Shown: positions 1 through 10,665, numbered from the stretch's first letter. The stretch: DNA of 29,092 bases from Gnetum montanum (GCA_015680685.1 MNCI01007902.1:9402-38493), one strand, 5' to 3'. The notes: generated by a model from the letters alone, not told the origin. Translations and numbers: made by a program.

Positions 1-75
1 GGTACACATTGGACTACCACTGGGATTACCAAGCGCAGAATCCTGGAATACGCTATTGGGTTACCAAGCAGCCAA

Positions 76-170
76 TGCTCGTAATCAAATCGTACTCATG
101 CGTTGCGACAAGCAGCCGATTCCTTGACTAGCCGTACATGTCCGTAGATGCTCGTAATCAAGTCGTACTT
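76..170. repeat. Two-copy direct repeat in U5 of LTR F
   Basis: TGCTCGTAATCAAATCGTAC at about 76 recurs as TGCTCGTAATCAAGTCGTAC at about 149, a 73-bp offset with one mismatch. A shorter ATTACCAAGCG/GTTACCAAGCA pair lies at about 26 and 60. The segment appears to have grown by local duplication. Confidence 0.7.
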
Positions 171-419
171 GTGCGCACTAGGAAAGCAGTAAATAAACAA
201 CAGTAAATGAAACCACGTGCTGCAAGGTTTATCCAATCAAGTTCGTCTTTATTGCCGTACACAACTTGGGTTCAGGTTACAAGCTGCTAGAATAAAGAGC
301 CGTTCACTTTAGGACTCCTACTGCGGGCACATGGGAAAAATTCTAACTCTAGAGTGATCAATCTGCCAGAGCTTCACTACTTTTAGCCAGGATTGGGAAA
401 TGAAGGAAGTGCCACCTCT

Positions 420-428
420 TATTTATAG
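420..428 (-). promoter_or_regulatory. TATA box of LTR F
   Basis: The minus strand reads CTATAAATA, a strong plant TATA form, directly downstream of the GCGATATCGC array and about 170 bp upstream of an AATAAA signal (253-248). This order is expected for U3-R of an LTR. Confidence 0.55.
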
Positions 429-443
429 ATATGGCGGCGGGAC

Positions 444-504
444 GCGATATCGGGTACGCGATATCGCAGGGGAAGACGCGATATCGCATGGGATGCGATA
501 TCGC
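444..504. repeat. Four copies of palindrome GCGATATCGC
   Basis: Copies lie at 444-453 (last base changed), 458-467, 478-487 and 495-504, with starts 14, 20 and 17 bp apart. Each is a perfect 10-bp palindrome except the first. On the minus strand they sit about 15-75 bp upstream of the TATA box at 428-420, where upstream promoter elements would lie. Function is not known; a protein-binding array in the U3 is the simplest reading. Confidence 0.85.
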
Positions 505-574
505 GGCCCAGTGCATGTCGCGTCTCATCACCCACCTAGTGAGCAAGTAGGTTTATGAGGAGAGGGTGTCCACA

Positions 575-1106
575 AATCTACTCATGGGTAAACATCCTTA
601 GCATATCCCTACAAATAATGTGATCCAAATCTAATGGCTGCATAGTTAGTAGAAAATACAAAACAAAAGCTTGAGATGATAACAAATAATTATAACTTTT
701 CCCTTTTACAATGATATTGTACATAATAATGAGGAAGAGGGTAGAAGCATCCTGTAACATTTGTGATCTCTATACCTTTTCACTCCTCAAGGAAACATAG
801 CTACCAAATAAGGCATCATAGAATTCATCATGAGACACTATAATAATCCCATTAGTAAAAATATCATTCATGAAATGAATAATAACTTGGTGCACATTAG
901 AACTAGAAACCTCAATTAAAGCATTTATAACTTGTGAAGAAATTTCAAGAGAAATACCCCAAACTATAAATGTAAATGCTTCAATAGCAACATTTGTAAT
1001 CATGATATTACTATAAAGCCCACTAATCAAAAATTTTGGTATGAAAAAAGATATAGAAATAATCAACATCTATCTAATTACTTCAAAATAAGCCATCAGC
1101 GCTTGT
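575..1106. other. Unassigned AT-rich stretch
   Basis: No domain was recognised. The minus strand is open over 1069-770 (99 residues) with a hydrophobic N-terminal part, but the product matches no family I know and the codons show no clear bias. It may be a decayed retrotransposon interior or a chance frame in AT-rich DNA. Confidence 0.3.
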
Positions 1107-1700
1107 TGACATCATTTTTGAAAGCTAAGATTCATTTCACTAACAATAAATACAAAGAAGGTTACCTCAAATTGATGTTATACATTTGTTGAGAAAAAAT
1201 AAGGTTGATATGAGTTGGACCAACTTGTAGATGTACCTTTAGCACCTTTGGACATACAAAAAGGTAGTCTAGAAGTTCCAATGTTCTTGTGCACTATGGA
1301 TTTGGGCTAAATGGAGTGGAGTTGTAGCAAAGATAAGGCCCTAGTCTACTACACTAGGATGTCTAAGACTTGGAGTGGAATGAAAAAAAAAGGAAAATGA
1401 TTATTTTATTTAAATAGATGATGATTATTTGATTTAAATAGATAAAAAACAGGAAATTTAGGACATCTTGCCCAAGTCATGCCTAAACATAGTGAGATGT
1501 CTTAGTTTTGGATGGGACATCTCAGGTAAGACATCTCTCAAACTAGTGGGACATCCCAACGTGAAGTATGGTTTTTTAGGTGACTAATATTGGATGAGCA
1601 AGATGAGAGGTATGAGCATTTTTCAAGGAATACTAGCAAGGTAATCATAATAAAGAGAGCTAAAACAAGTATCATATCTACAACATAATGCAAGTCAAGG
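1107..1700 (+). mobile_element. Possible copia LTR fragment, U3 part, plus-oriented
   Basis: Seen: TGTTGACATCATTTTTGA begins near 1105, close to the start of the copia LTR whose minus-strand terminus is at 15758 (TGTTGACATTTTTGATG). About 230-450 bp further on lies a cluster of GACATCTC/GAGATGTC words (1360-1556), the spacing seen in that LTR. A perfect 8-bp palindrome pair, GAGATGTC (1494-1501) and GACATCTC (1516-1523), is included. The downstream R-U5 part is not convincing, so this may be a truncated solo LTR. The orientation rests on the terminus alone and is uncertain. Confidence 0.4.
1397..1444. repeat. 24-bp tandem duplication
   Basis: Two adjacent 24-bp units built around GATTATTT(T/G)ATTTAAATAG occupy 1397-1420 and 1421-1444 with two differences. 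They lie inside the possible LTR fragment, before its main cluster of GACATCTC words. Confidence 0.8.
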
Positions 1701-2006
1701 AAGAATACTTATTGATACTTGCTCATAATTACCTTGTGTGCCTTTAGAAAGATGCTTTGCTCAAGTAGACTTATGATGAGGTTCTCTATTCAAAGCTCCT
1801 CATTTGTAATCATTAAATGTATCTTTCTTTTCAAATATATACTCCTCCATTTTTAAGTTTCTTAGAATTTCATGAAAAGCATGAGTACTTGCTTTTTCTT
1901 CTTCTTTCTTTAATTTAAGTCTCTAGACGCTTTTAACCTAAAATACATTCTTACTAGGAATCTTTCGATAAGACTATGGAGTCATGTTATAATGTCTCAT
2001 TTCTAA
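1701..2006. other. Unassigned stretch before gag remnant A
   Basis: AT-rich sequence with no recognised domain or repeat. If the plus-oriented LTR fragment to the left is real, this would be its R-U5 or the junction into element A. Confidence 0.3.
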
Positions 2007-3496
2007 TCAACAACTTGATTGTTTATGCCTATACTTTCCACAATAATAACAATTAATTTTCCTTACATGGGCAATATGATCAAACCTAGGTGCATACTCC
2101 CATTTAGATGAATTGCTTGAGGATGCATCATTTTGTGAGTGAATTTCCAATTCAATCTTATCATTTGGATTGCTTCCTTGTCCCTTCACAATTCATACAG
2201 TCTCTTTCCCTTTTGCAAGTCTTTCATTGATAAGCTTTTTGTTTGCAAGCTCTTTGATAATCTACTCATGGGAACCCTTAAGTCTAAGTTTTTCTTTGTG
2301 AGATCTAAGCATATTAAGTTAATACAATTCTAGTTCTTTATTGATTAAGATCTTTTTTCATCTTAATACATAGACTCTAAAAGGAAATAATATCATTGCA
2401 TAATAAATCATACCTTTCCTCAAGAGTACCTTTAGATTCTTTAGTTTCTACTATAGGTTTTTTGTGAGCAAGAGTCATACAAATAAGATGTGATCTTGTA
2501 AAGGTGTCATCCATTTCCTCTTCACTATAATCCTTGTCCTAGCTTGAGTAAAAAAATTTTCTCTTTCTTTTTAGCTTCAGATGGATACTTCTTTTGTAAC
2601 CTATCGATAGTTGGACATTCAAAGGCCACATGACCTCTACCACCATAAATCCAACATTCTATAGAAAATGCATCAAGATTAGAATTTTTAAAATTTTTAC
2701 CTCTTTCTTTACCTTTGATGTTGGTTTAATTAAAGCTCTTTCCTTTTTATGCTAGTAATATTTTACTTATTCTTAACAAGAGAGCTAGTTTATCTTCACT
2801 ATTTACTTCATGATTAAATGGCTCCTTTTTCTCTGATGAGCTTTTGATAGCAATGGATTTTCTTAATTGTATCTTCACTTATGAGATTCATCTTATAAGT
2901 TATAAGTAAACTTTGAAGCTCTTCAAACTTTAGGACTAAAAAATCCCCAATCTCTTTCATGGCTATTACTTTAGGTCTGAATTCAAGCTATAATGTTCTA
3001 ATCATTTTGATAATAATATTACTTTTTTGTAAATCCTTTCTTAGCCCTCTTATAGGTACAAATAAGTCATTATCTTTAGAAAAATCATCTTTGATCTTCT
3101 CTCCTTTCTTCACTTTTAAGTTATCATATTCACTTTGTAAAATTAGAAGCTTGGATTATTTAACAATAGATGTACCTTCATAAGTAGCTTCTAGAACCTT
3201 CCAAATATCTTCTACAATTTTACACCTAGCTACTCTATTGAAATTAGATATACTTAAAGCATAATAGAGACAACTTTTAGCTTTGGAATAAAAAATGAAC
3301 TTATCTTTTTCATTCTGAGTCCACTTGCTTCTTGGCTTTGTAATGCTTTAGTGCCATTGATGGATGACATGGATCCCTCTAGAATAAATTCCAAACTTTC
3401 AAACTACATGGATATAAAGAATTCTTACATTCGAGCCTGCTAGTATGTAAAGTCAATCCCATTGAACACTGGTGGCTTGGTATATGATGTTTCTTC
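2007..3496 (-). pseudogene. gag: Copia (Sirevirus-like) gag, broken, with two zinc knuckles
   Basis: Capsid protein of an LTR retrotransposon, read right to left. It starts at an ATG near 3496 with a typical copia gag opening (METSYTKPP-like, then VFNG). Frame-broken UBN2-type gag sequence continues to about 2700. A first knuckle at 2656-2615 reads CWIYGGRGHVAFEC: a CX2CX4HX4C motif whose second Cys has become Tyr. A second, intact knuckle, CYYCGKYRHKQSSC, is at 2051-2010. Two knuckles separated by a Lys-rich spacer are a Sirevirus feature (family knowledge). Stops include TAG where a Trp is expected. Protease, integrase and RT, which should follow to the left, are absent. The PBS and LTR lie directly upstream at 3541-4658. 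Confidence 0.8.
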
Positions 3497-3540
3497 CATT
3501 GTTTACTCCTAAGATGTTATGCTCAAAATCAAGAGTACCA

Positions 3541-3553
3541 GGATCTAATACCA
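3541..3553 (-). other. Primer-binding site of copia element A
   Basis: The minus strand reads TGGTATTAGATCC, a decayed form of the initiator-Met-tRNA site TGGTATCAGAGCC. It lies 9 bases inside the LTR end (…CATTCTCA at 3563) and about 45 bases upstream of the gag ATG, the expected arrangement. Confidence 0.75.
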
Positions 3554-3723
3554 CTTGAAGATTGAGAATGTAGAAGGAGGGTTAAATAAGTTTCACTAAT
3601 ATTAAAAATCAAAATTTCACATAAATGTATGTGATTTCCCAACTTAGATCCACCCACATTTGGAGGGTAGAATCCTTGCATGCCTCCAAGCTTTGTTTCT
3701 TCAAACATAGGATTTCTAGGATA

Positions 3724-3925
3724 CCATAACCTTTATAAAGTTTGAGCTCTACAAAGAGTGTTTTCACAAAGAAACATAGCCAATACTACAAGGTTAAAAC
3801 AAGCTCAAAATGTGGTTTCCAGAATCCCACAACCTATACAATAACTTCAGCTTCACATGGAATGTTTTCTCTCAAGAAACACACCCAACCTCGTAAGTTT
3901 CCAATAAGCTTAAAAGATGCCTGCT
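3724..3925. repeat. Two diverged ~103-bp tandem units in LTR1 U5
   Basis: The stretch from CCATAACCTTTATAAAGTTT (3724) corresponds to the one from CCACAACCTATACAATAACT (3827); both continue into a gt-rich 'agtgttttc/aatgttttc' block. The same duplication exists in LTR3 at 21883 and 21988, so it predates divergence of the two LTRs. Confidence 0.6.
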
Positions 3926-4189
3926 TGTAAAAAGCACATCAACCTCATAAAGATTACAAAGGGATAAAAGAAAAATCAAAAAGAGTACTCAAATCATAGA
4001 TTCCTTACTTTGAAGCTCTCAACAATTACAATACCAAACTCAAAATAGATAAAGAATTGAAGAAAAAATTGATTCACAAGATACATACAATGAAGGAAAT
4101 ATTGTGTGAATAGTTCTTCTTCTTTTTATAAATATATTATCTATTTTATAGCATTTTCATAGTCAAATGATCACTGGAGTTCATACATT

Positions 4190-4400
4190 CGCTAGAAAAC
4201 AAGAAGTTGGAACATCTCATTTAAGCTTGAGATGTCTCATTGACTTTATGGTTCTTGCAGGTGGAATGTCTTACTTTAGTTTAGACATCTCACATGGGAC
4301 ATCTTAACTGGGATATCTAAATTATACTTGGGATGTTTGCTATTTTTTTGGGACATCTCACTTAAAATATGGCCTTTTCGATAAATACATCTACTATTCC
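4190..4400. repeat. GACATCTC / GAGATGTC word cluster in LTR1 U3
   Basis: Several copies of ACATCTC and its reverse complement occur in about 210 bp. One pair, ACATCTCA (4212-4219) and TGAGATGT (4228-4235), forms an 8-bp perfect stem with an 8-nt loop. Sirevirus LTRs are known for palindrome clusters upstream of the TATA box; whether this is the equivalent is inference. Confidence 0.75.
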
Positions 4401-4656
4401 TTTTGGATGTCTTGATAGTTACAAGAACATCTTCTATTAACTTCTAGACATCATGCATCCCTATGACTTCTCCAAATTCATGCAATGTTGGTTGAGAATT
4501 TGTCACTTTAGATTGATAACTCAACTGTTATCTTGGTCTCAACATGCTCTTTTTCTTGATCTCATCATGAACTTGTCTTTTCCAAGTTTTGCAAGATTTC
4601 ATAAGCATATTTTCCAATTTTTTCATTTTTAAGATTTTGACATACCAAAAGGTCAA

Positions 4657-5090
4657 TAGATGGTACCCACTCTTTAAATCAATTTTTCTAAAAATCTTTG
4701 CATTATTAAGGATATCAACGATATCATCCATCCTTGGAATAGAAAACCTTTGTCTCATTATTATCCTATTCATTGTCTTGAAATCAATGCACATTCTCCA
4801 ATTCATTTCTATCCTTGTTTAACACTAGCATTGCTAAACCTGCATAGGGTGAAACAAATTCTCTAATGAAGACATTTACAAGTAATTCCTCTACTTTCCT
4901 TTGCAATTCAACCCTCTGATTTGTTACCATCTAGTAAGCTCTCTTGTTTGAAATGGTAGCACTAGGAATGAAGTCAATCTAATTTTATACTTTTCTCATT
5001 GATGGTAGTTCATTCAATTCCTCCTTAAATACCTTGGAAAATTTCTCCTTCAATTCTAGCACACCTGTAGAAAGTTCAAGCTACACATCA
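4657..5090 (-). pseudogene. pol: Ty3/gypsy reverse transcriptase, N-terminal part
   Basis: RNA-dependent DNA polymerase fragment of element B. From about 5090 down it shows the RT lead-in (SKVFKEELNELP, then VELQRKVEELL, IREFVSPYAG). From 4806 to 4657 it has the conserved core NWRMCIDFKTMNRI, IPRMDDIVDIL, AKIFRKIDLKSGYH. The catalytic YxDD block that should follow is missing: homology stops directly after SGYH at 4657, where the copia LTR1 begins. Stops and one frame change lie in the part above 4806. The rest of this RT should lie beyond the other end of element A, but I do not find it in the window. Identification as gypsy RT is secure; the clade is not resolved. Confidence 0.9.
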
Positions 5091-5420
5091 TCATGGTTAG
5101 TAATAACCATTTTCATAACAATAAAAACAAAACTAGTTTCATCATGTTCCTTAATATATTCTCTCTCTCCTATAAGATTAAGGAAGAATTAAGTAAGCTT
5201 TTCTGCCTTACCTATTTAGTTGTCATAGGAATCAAATCATGGATTTCATCAAGTCTACCAACACTTCACATATTTCTTACTTCATCAAACTGAACACTAT
5301 TATTAAAATTCCAAGTTCTATCAATAATTACATCAACACAATCTATTGGAAGCATATGATACTTTATAGCATTTTGAAAACTTTTGATTTTAAATTTCAA
5401 ATACATTTTTCCTTGACCTC

Positions 5421-5555
5421 TTGGGAAAAATCCCTAAACAACCAATGTATCTTATAGGATCTCAGATGAGGATTAGTTACCAAACCCAATTAATCAGAAA
5501 ATATCCTCATCTAAGATCCTATAAGATGCATTGGTTGTTTCAAGATTTTTCCCAA
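5421..5555. repeat. 52-bp inverted repeat with 31-bp loop
   Basis: Left arm 5421-5472 and right arm 5504-5555 are reverse complements at 47 of 52 positions by hand alignment; the spacer is 5473-5503. The arms start TTGGGAAAAATC and end AGATGAGGA. The hairpin lies inside element B between its zinc knuckle and RT, where the retroviral protease should be. No flanking target-site duplication was seen. It could be a local inverted duplication, a small foldback element, or a source of double-stranded RNA. Confidence 0.92.
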
Positions 5556-5783
5556 TCAAAACATGAATCCATTCCCTAGCAAGCAACTAGCTTCAATCTA
5601 AAACAAAAATTTCCTATTAGGATGATCTCCTTTATTTACATTTCCCAAGAATGCATAAGAATTTAATTCAAAAACATCCTCAATTTTTGGAGCATTAGAA
5701 TTACCTCTCTAAGGAGTTTGGCTTAATGTTTCCTTCACCTTCATGGTTTGAACATATTTGGTCTTTTCTACCCTATAAACTAA

Positions 5784-6750
5784 ACATTCCCATTGCTTAT
5801 GCCCCCATTCTTTACATTTAAAGCAGGAAATTTTTGATGACCTATTGCCTTGACCTTTTCCTTTCTTGCCTTGGTTCTTCTTGGCTTTATCCTTCTTATT
5901 GTCTCTTTTAGTATTCTTGTCTTGGCTACCTTCCTCATCTTCAAATTTGTACTTTGATCCTTTATTAGATCTATATCCTTTCTTCTTTCCTTTGGAAGTT
6001 TATTTGCTTATGTTTTCAAATCCACATAATTTCTTCTTAGCCTTAAGTACCAGATCATAAGCCTTATCAAGAGCTTGTGGCTCATAAAAGGACAACTCCT
6101 ACTAGTATGCCATTTTAAGACCTTCTAAAAAGATTGAATCCTATTCATATTTCTTATAGTTTACCATAGCTTGAAGTAATAGATCATAAAATTTGATGTA
6201 GAATTCTTTGACATCTTTGTCATCTTTCCTTAGGAATTTCAACTTCATAATGGTTTCTTGTCTCCATCAAGACTGTTCAAATTTTCTCTTCAACCTATAC
6301 TTCATCAAATCCCAATATTTGATAGGTTGACTATTTTGTCTTTCATAATCCTAAGACTTCCTTTCCCACCAAGTAGAATCCATGCCTTCTAATCTAGATT
6401 TAGCAATATGTACCTTTAAGTTATCTGGTACCTATTTCAATCGAAATTTCTTTTCAAGTGCCTTTAGATAACTTGCAAAGGCATTGGTACCATCTATACT
6501 ATCAAAAGTCTTCAAATCCATGCACAAAAGTCTTGTAGCATTTTCAAATAATCTAGCAAGCCTTGACTCATCTTCTTCATCAAGCTTTCTTTAAGAAGTA
6601 GCATTAAACACCACTAGAGTCCTTGAAGTTATTATCTGAGAAATATGATTCCCTTCCATTAGAATCCTTGGCTGATGGTTTTCTACAATCTGATAGCTAG
6701 ATTGTCCTTCCTACAATCCCATGTTACATTTTCTTCAATCCATTCTTTTA
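5784..6750 (-). pseudogene. gag: Ty3/gypsy gag with intact zinc knuckle (element B)
   Basis: Nucleocapsid/capsid protein, read right to left from an ATG-containing region near 6750. The Retrotrans_gag fold is legible: DLKTFDSIDGTNAFASYLK-like text at 6540-6440, WWERKS and YW.LMKYRLKRKFEQS at 6370-6270, then LKFLRKDDKDVKEFYIKF at about 6240-6190 and EPQALDKAYDL near 6070. A basic linker precedes a perfect CX2CX4HX4C knuckle, CFKCKEWGHKQWEC, at 5825-5784. In-frame stops are mainly TAG where Gln fits, plus one TGA where Arg fits. The same-strand RT lies downstream at 5090, so gag and pol are in the correct order. Length is normal for a plant gypsy gag (about 320 codons). Confidence 0.85.
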
Positions 6751-8755
6751 CCATTCCACCTCACTTGGCTATATAATTACAATTTGATAATTGTATATAA
6801 CATGATACATTTATCTTGCTAGGGTACTTATAATAAGTCTCTTGGAAGATAGGGATGACTCACATTCAATTCCTTAAGTACCTATGAATATTTGTAGGAG
6901 TGGTTATATGAGAGCACTAAGGGAAAAAAAACCTAATTTTGGATTGATTCGCTTGTATATATCTTGTGTTTGATCTTTAACATCTAATTCCACATCATCT
7001 TGTACATTTCTAAATATTCTAAGACCATATCTTACCTCTTTATTAATTAGTATACTTAGCAATGCCTACCATAATTAATTCTTGGTCATCTATACTTTAT
7101 CTTACCCAAATATCTTTATTATTATCATCTATAAGCAATTTAATGAATCCTAAGCATCATCTATAGCCATATACCCTTCACATAGCCTTAAGACCTTCCA
7201 AGTAATCACAAAACATTGATTTTCTTCTTAGAAAATAAGAAAAAATTTGAAAATTTCTAGGATAATATCATAGATATAATATCACATCTATGATACCGTA
7301 TATACAATATTATCAATATAAAAGTATATATATACATGTGATTGTTAGCAAAACATTTTATTTCCAACTTCTATCACAAGGGGAGTTCATGTCGTTTTTC
7401 TACCATTGCATCTTCTAAGCTCCCTATCTTCCTTACTACATATCCAATTTCAATTATTTTTTATTCCTTTAGGTCTTGGTGCAAGTATCTTTTTCATAGA
7501 GGTAACATTATATAAAATTTACAATTTTTTTCTAACATCTAGGTTAGCAAATTACAAGAAGGGTAAGGATCATACTATGCATGATAATAAATTTTTCAAA
7601 TTTGAAAAAAAAAATTAAATTGATCTAAGCCAGCAAACCTCAAATTTCTTTCCTAAGGAATATTTTGTAATCTTTCAATATTAGATCAAGGATAAACCCT
7701 AGGTTTGTAATCTTAAAAATATATATTTAATTGCCAAGAAACTTTTAAAATTAGAGTTTTTCTTATATTGGAGTTTTCTTTAATTAAAAAATTTCTAATG
7801 CTACAACCCTAATTAAAAATAAAATCAATCATGTTTTATAATTTTAATTAAGGACCAAAATTTGATGAAGGAAAACAAAAATGTAGGAATTTTCTTCTAA
7901 ATTTTTGGGTGACCAAAAAGTTTCATGTGATTATAGCTACCTTCAAAAATAATTCTTGAGGTTAATGGATCATCACATCCTAGAAAAAAAGGAGACTAAG
8001 ACATAAAGACCAAGGAAAATATGAAGATCAATCATTTGTAGAGGAGTAAGAAACCCAGTCTTGTTTCATCTAGTAGCCAACACCAATACTCAGGCATTCA
8101 GCACAAGAAAAGGCTATCAAACCTCCACTTACTCTAAGACCTAGTCAATGTCTAAACCTTGAACATGACTATCTATAGGCCATCAATAAAAAATCTTTTA
8201 TGTTTATAGTTATTTTTTAGCTTAATTTTGATCTGTTCAAGAAGCTTATGCCTACAAAGATCCATAAACAATTACAAGCATCACCCTTGTAGCCTACAAT
8301 CTCTAGTGAATGGTACCTAGGAAATAATATCAATTATAGCATCTATATTAAGATGATGCAACAATAAATATTAAAGGCTTAATAGTATCTTATTTAATTG
8401 ATGTAAATGTCAAGATCCTCAATTTGCCAAAGATCAAAGCTAACATCATCCAAATTTCTACAAGGTCTAACATAGATGTAAGAAACCTTTGATTGTGAAG
8501 GACCTATGGAATAACTAAAAAGGAGTAAAAGGGATTGTTCATAGCAAAAAATCATTTATTTCAAAATTTCCACATATCATATTATTCTAACTAAGAGGAT
8601 GAAGTAAATTTCAACATATTATTCTAGAGGAAGTGCAATTTTTATGGGAAATTTTCAAGCTAATATGCCTCATTTTCTATTTTTGAAAATTCAAATAAGA
8701 TTCAAGGAGAATAAAATAGGGAACTATACATTTCCATTTCTCTACCTTATTTGAA
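6751..8755. other. No gene seen; possibly leader and LTR of element B
   Basis: Very AT-rich. Going upstream from the B gag, its primer site and 5' LTR should be here. The only hint is ATGTATCATG on the minus strand near 6810-6800, sharing GTATCA with the Met-tRNA site. TATA-like runs occur at 7310-7340. The right part (about 7770-8750) may be the upstream tail of the first coiled-coil unit, by the 3.2-kb period. No LTR ends could be paired. Confidence 0.35.
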
Positions 8756-8757
8756 AA

Positions 8758-10665
8758 CTATGTAGACATATAAGCATTTTGAGATATACTAACGATGTTA
8801 TCAAAAAGGCCAAAAATGCATCATACAATGAGATCTCCAAGCCAATGCCTTTGAAGAAAGATCAAGTGAAGAAACCAATATACATTAAAGTAATAATAGG
8901 ATTAACACCAATAGCCAACATTCTAGTTGTAGGGCCAAATAAAAAATAGTTGGTGGATCAACACAAGTAGTAGTATGAGTAGGATGAAGTGCTTCACTAG
9001 ATAAAAAAAAGAATTATAGACCATACATTAGCCATCTACAATAGATGACTAAAATAGTAAGCATGTACTAAGTAAGAGAGAATCCTAGTTGACTTCTAGT
9101 ATCTACAAAACTAGCTAGTGATCAAGCTTATTTGTAGGTTGAGGAAGATTATTGGATACAATAGATTTTGGGAAACACTACATCCTTTTATGTGATATTA
9201 GAAACAAGAGTCATAGTTATGGTGATGTAGCACAAGGATGTGCAGGGAATAACAAAAGTAAAAAACTGATCATATCAAGGAATCTTTCAATATTCCCATT
9301 ATGTCACCATCTAATATTTTTGGAGCCAAAGATGTTCCAACTCTAGTAGGAACATCAAGAAAAGATCAAGAAAAAAGCAAAGGAACCAATGTCTTTGGTA
9401 AAGCATGAAAGTACATTGGACAAACTACTCCAGATGGGACAAGCTATGTAGAATCTCTTTAATATCCCTAATAATATTACTATAGTATAGTTTAAACTAA
9501 TTTCAATCAAGGAAAAATTGGTCATTGTAGAGACCATAATGCAACATGCAAAAATTGTAGGAGGAGCTATCTTAGTTCTACCTAGAGAAATAAGATCTAG
9601 CTAAATATGTAGCACTAGATAAAGTTCCATAATCATAATATGACTAGTTAAATCAAATGATAGCTATATATAAGCAATTTAAGATAGAAAAATAGAAAGC
9701 AACATTAAGTACATCAGTTGCTAATTCATAAATCTATGCTTACGTAAAATCTAGTATTGCACTAGAAAAGGAAATTACTATTGAGAATCTAAGGTTGAAG
9801 AATGTTAAAAAGAAGAACGACATTCCTGAAGAAAACATCAATCAACTAAGGGAGTAGTTTTCTCATGTTAACTTAGGTATTAGACAATTAGCCCTAGAAA
9901 ATAGGATCTTATCAATGGAGGACATAGATGAAGTATGTTAAAAGTCTACCATTAAAATCAATGAATGGAAAAATGAGATCAAGAAATATAATAAAATCAA
10001 ATAACATGTTATAGATTCAGTAGGGATGTATAAACAAGTTAATAAAAATTAAATCTAGATGGCTAAAGTAAAGGTCAATTTAATAATGTAATAATTACTA
10101 GAGTGGAAATCTATCCTAGACAACCTCATCTTAATATGTCAAGAAAAGCTTAAGAACAAGGTTTTGTATATCCAATATTTGATAGAATACATGGAATTGA
10201 AAAATTTTGCATTATGCCAACTTACCATGTTCATAGTAGGTAGACCCAAGATTGAATTGGAATAAAAATTAGTCACAATGTATGAAAAGGACTTAATAGA
10301 TAAAAAGGATGCCTAGTAGAAGCCACATGTTACCAATTTCAAACTCCAAATGGTAAAGGTTAGTTATCAAGATCAAAATAATGTAGTAGAAAACATGGCT
10401 AGGAGAATGATAAATTATCAAGAATTATAAAAACTAAGAATTTTAAGGTTGAAAAGATCCAATTTACAACATCGTATATGAAGGTGAACAAATTGTTTCC
10501 ATCCATACCATATCCATGGGAGGTACTGATATCCAAAAATATTTCTCAAGTGGCATGGACCATTCATGATCCTAGGATAGAAGAAGAAAAGTTAAGAGCC
10601 TTTCAAAGTCAATATTAATTTAAGAAGTTTGATGATAAAGAAAAGGAATCCCAAGAGCAACTAAT
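8758..10665 (+). pseudogene. Unknown coiled-coil-like reading frame, copy 1
   Basis: Not recognised as a named family. A long plus-strand frame is legible from about 8758 (…RYTNDVIKKAKN) to about 10660, interrupted by stops that are nearly all TAA or TAG, with a few frame changes. It is rich in Lys, Glu, Gln, Leu and Ile, as in coiled coils. Blocks shared with copy 2 include YTNDV near the start, a central block LFNIPNNITIV*FKLIS.KEK (about 9455-9515; copy 2 has Gln, CAA, where this copy has TAG), and a C-terminal NNVVENMARRMINYQEL (about 10380-10430). No catalytic motif, signal peptide or membrane segment was seen. A structural gag-like or accessory protein of a retroelement is one guess; a decayed cellular gene is another. 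Confidence 0.55.

Larger units (their letters stand above)
1..574 (-). mobile_element. LTR F, partial (U3-R-U5), minus-oriented
   Basis: Seen: read on the minus strand, this has the order of an LTR. A possible TGTGGACACC start lies near 574, a palindrome array at 444-504, a TATA box CTATAAATA at 428-420, and an AATAAA signal at 253-248. A U5-like part then runs off the window at base 1. CpG is frequent (about 30 by hand count) while most of the window is nearly free of it, suggesting a young or less methylated insertion. No primer site or internal region is visible because the element continues left of the window. The family is not identified. A single-copy promoter is an alternative, but the LTR-like layout and its setting among retrotransposons favour an LTR. 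Confidence 0.5.
3563..4658 (-). mobile_element. 5' LTR of copia element A (LTR1)
   Basis: About 1.1 kb, minus-oriented. The left (3') end is fixed by the adjacent PBS. The right end reads TATTGACC, close to TGTTGACA in the sister LTR ending at 15758, and falls exactly where the gypsy RT of element B is interrupted. U3 (about 4140-4658) holds GACATCTC/GAGATGTC words, a TATA-like stretch lies at 4124-4140, and U5 (3563-4050) carries a two-copy repeat of about 103 bp. The block around 3655-3690 (cacttggagggtagaatcc-like) recurs in the LTR at 14.8 kb. No pol follows the gag, so the element is a deletion derivative. Confidence 0.8.

Noticed and set aside
770-1069. 99-codon minus-strand frame as a membrane protein gene
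   Set aside because: No family match, no codon bias and no promoter context; AT-rich DNA yields such hydrophobic frames by chance.
5421-5555. Annotating the hairpin as a microRNA gene
   Set aside because: The stem is long and the arms match no microRNA family I know; without small RNA data it is only an inverted repeat.
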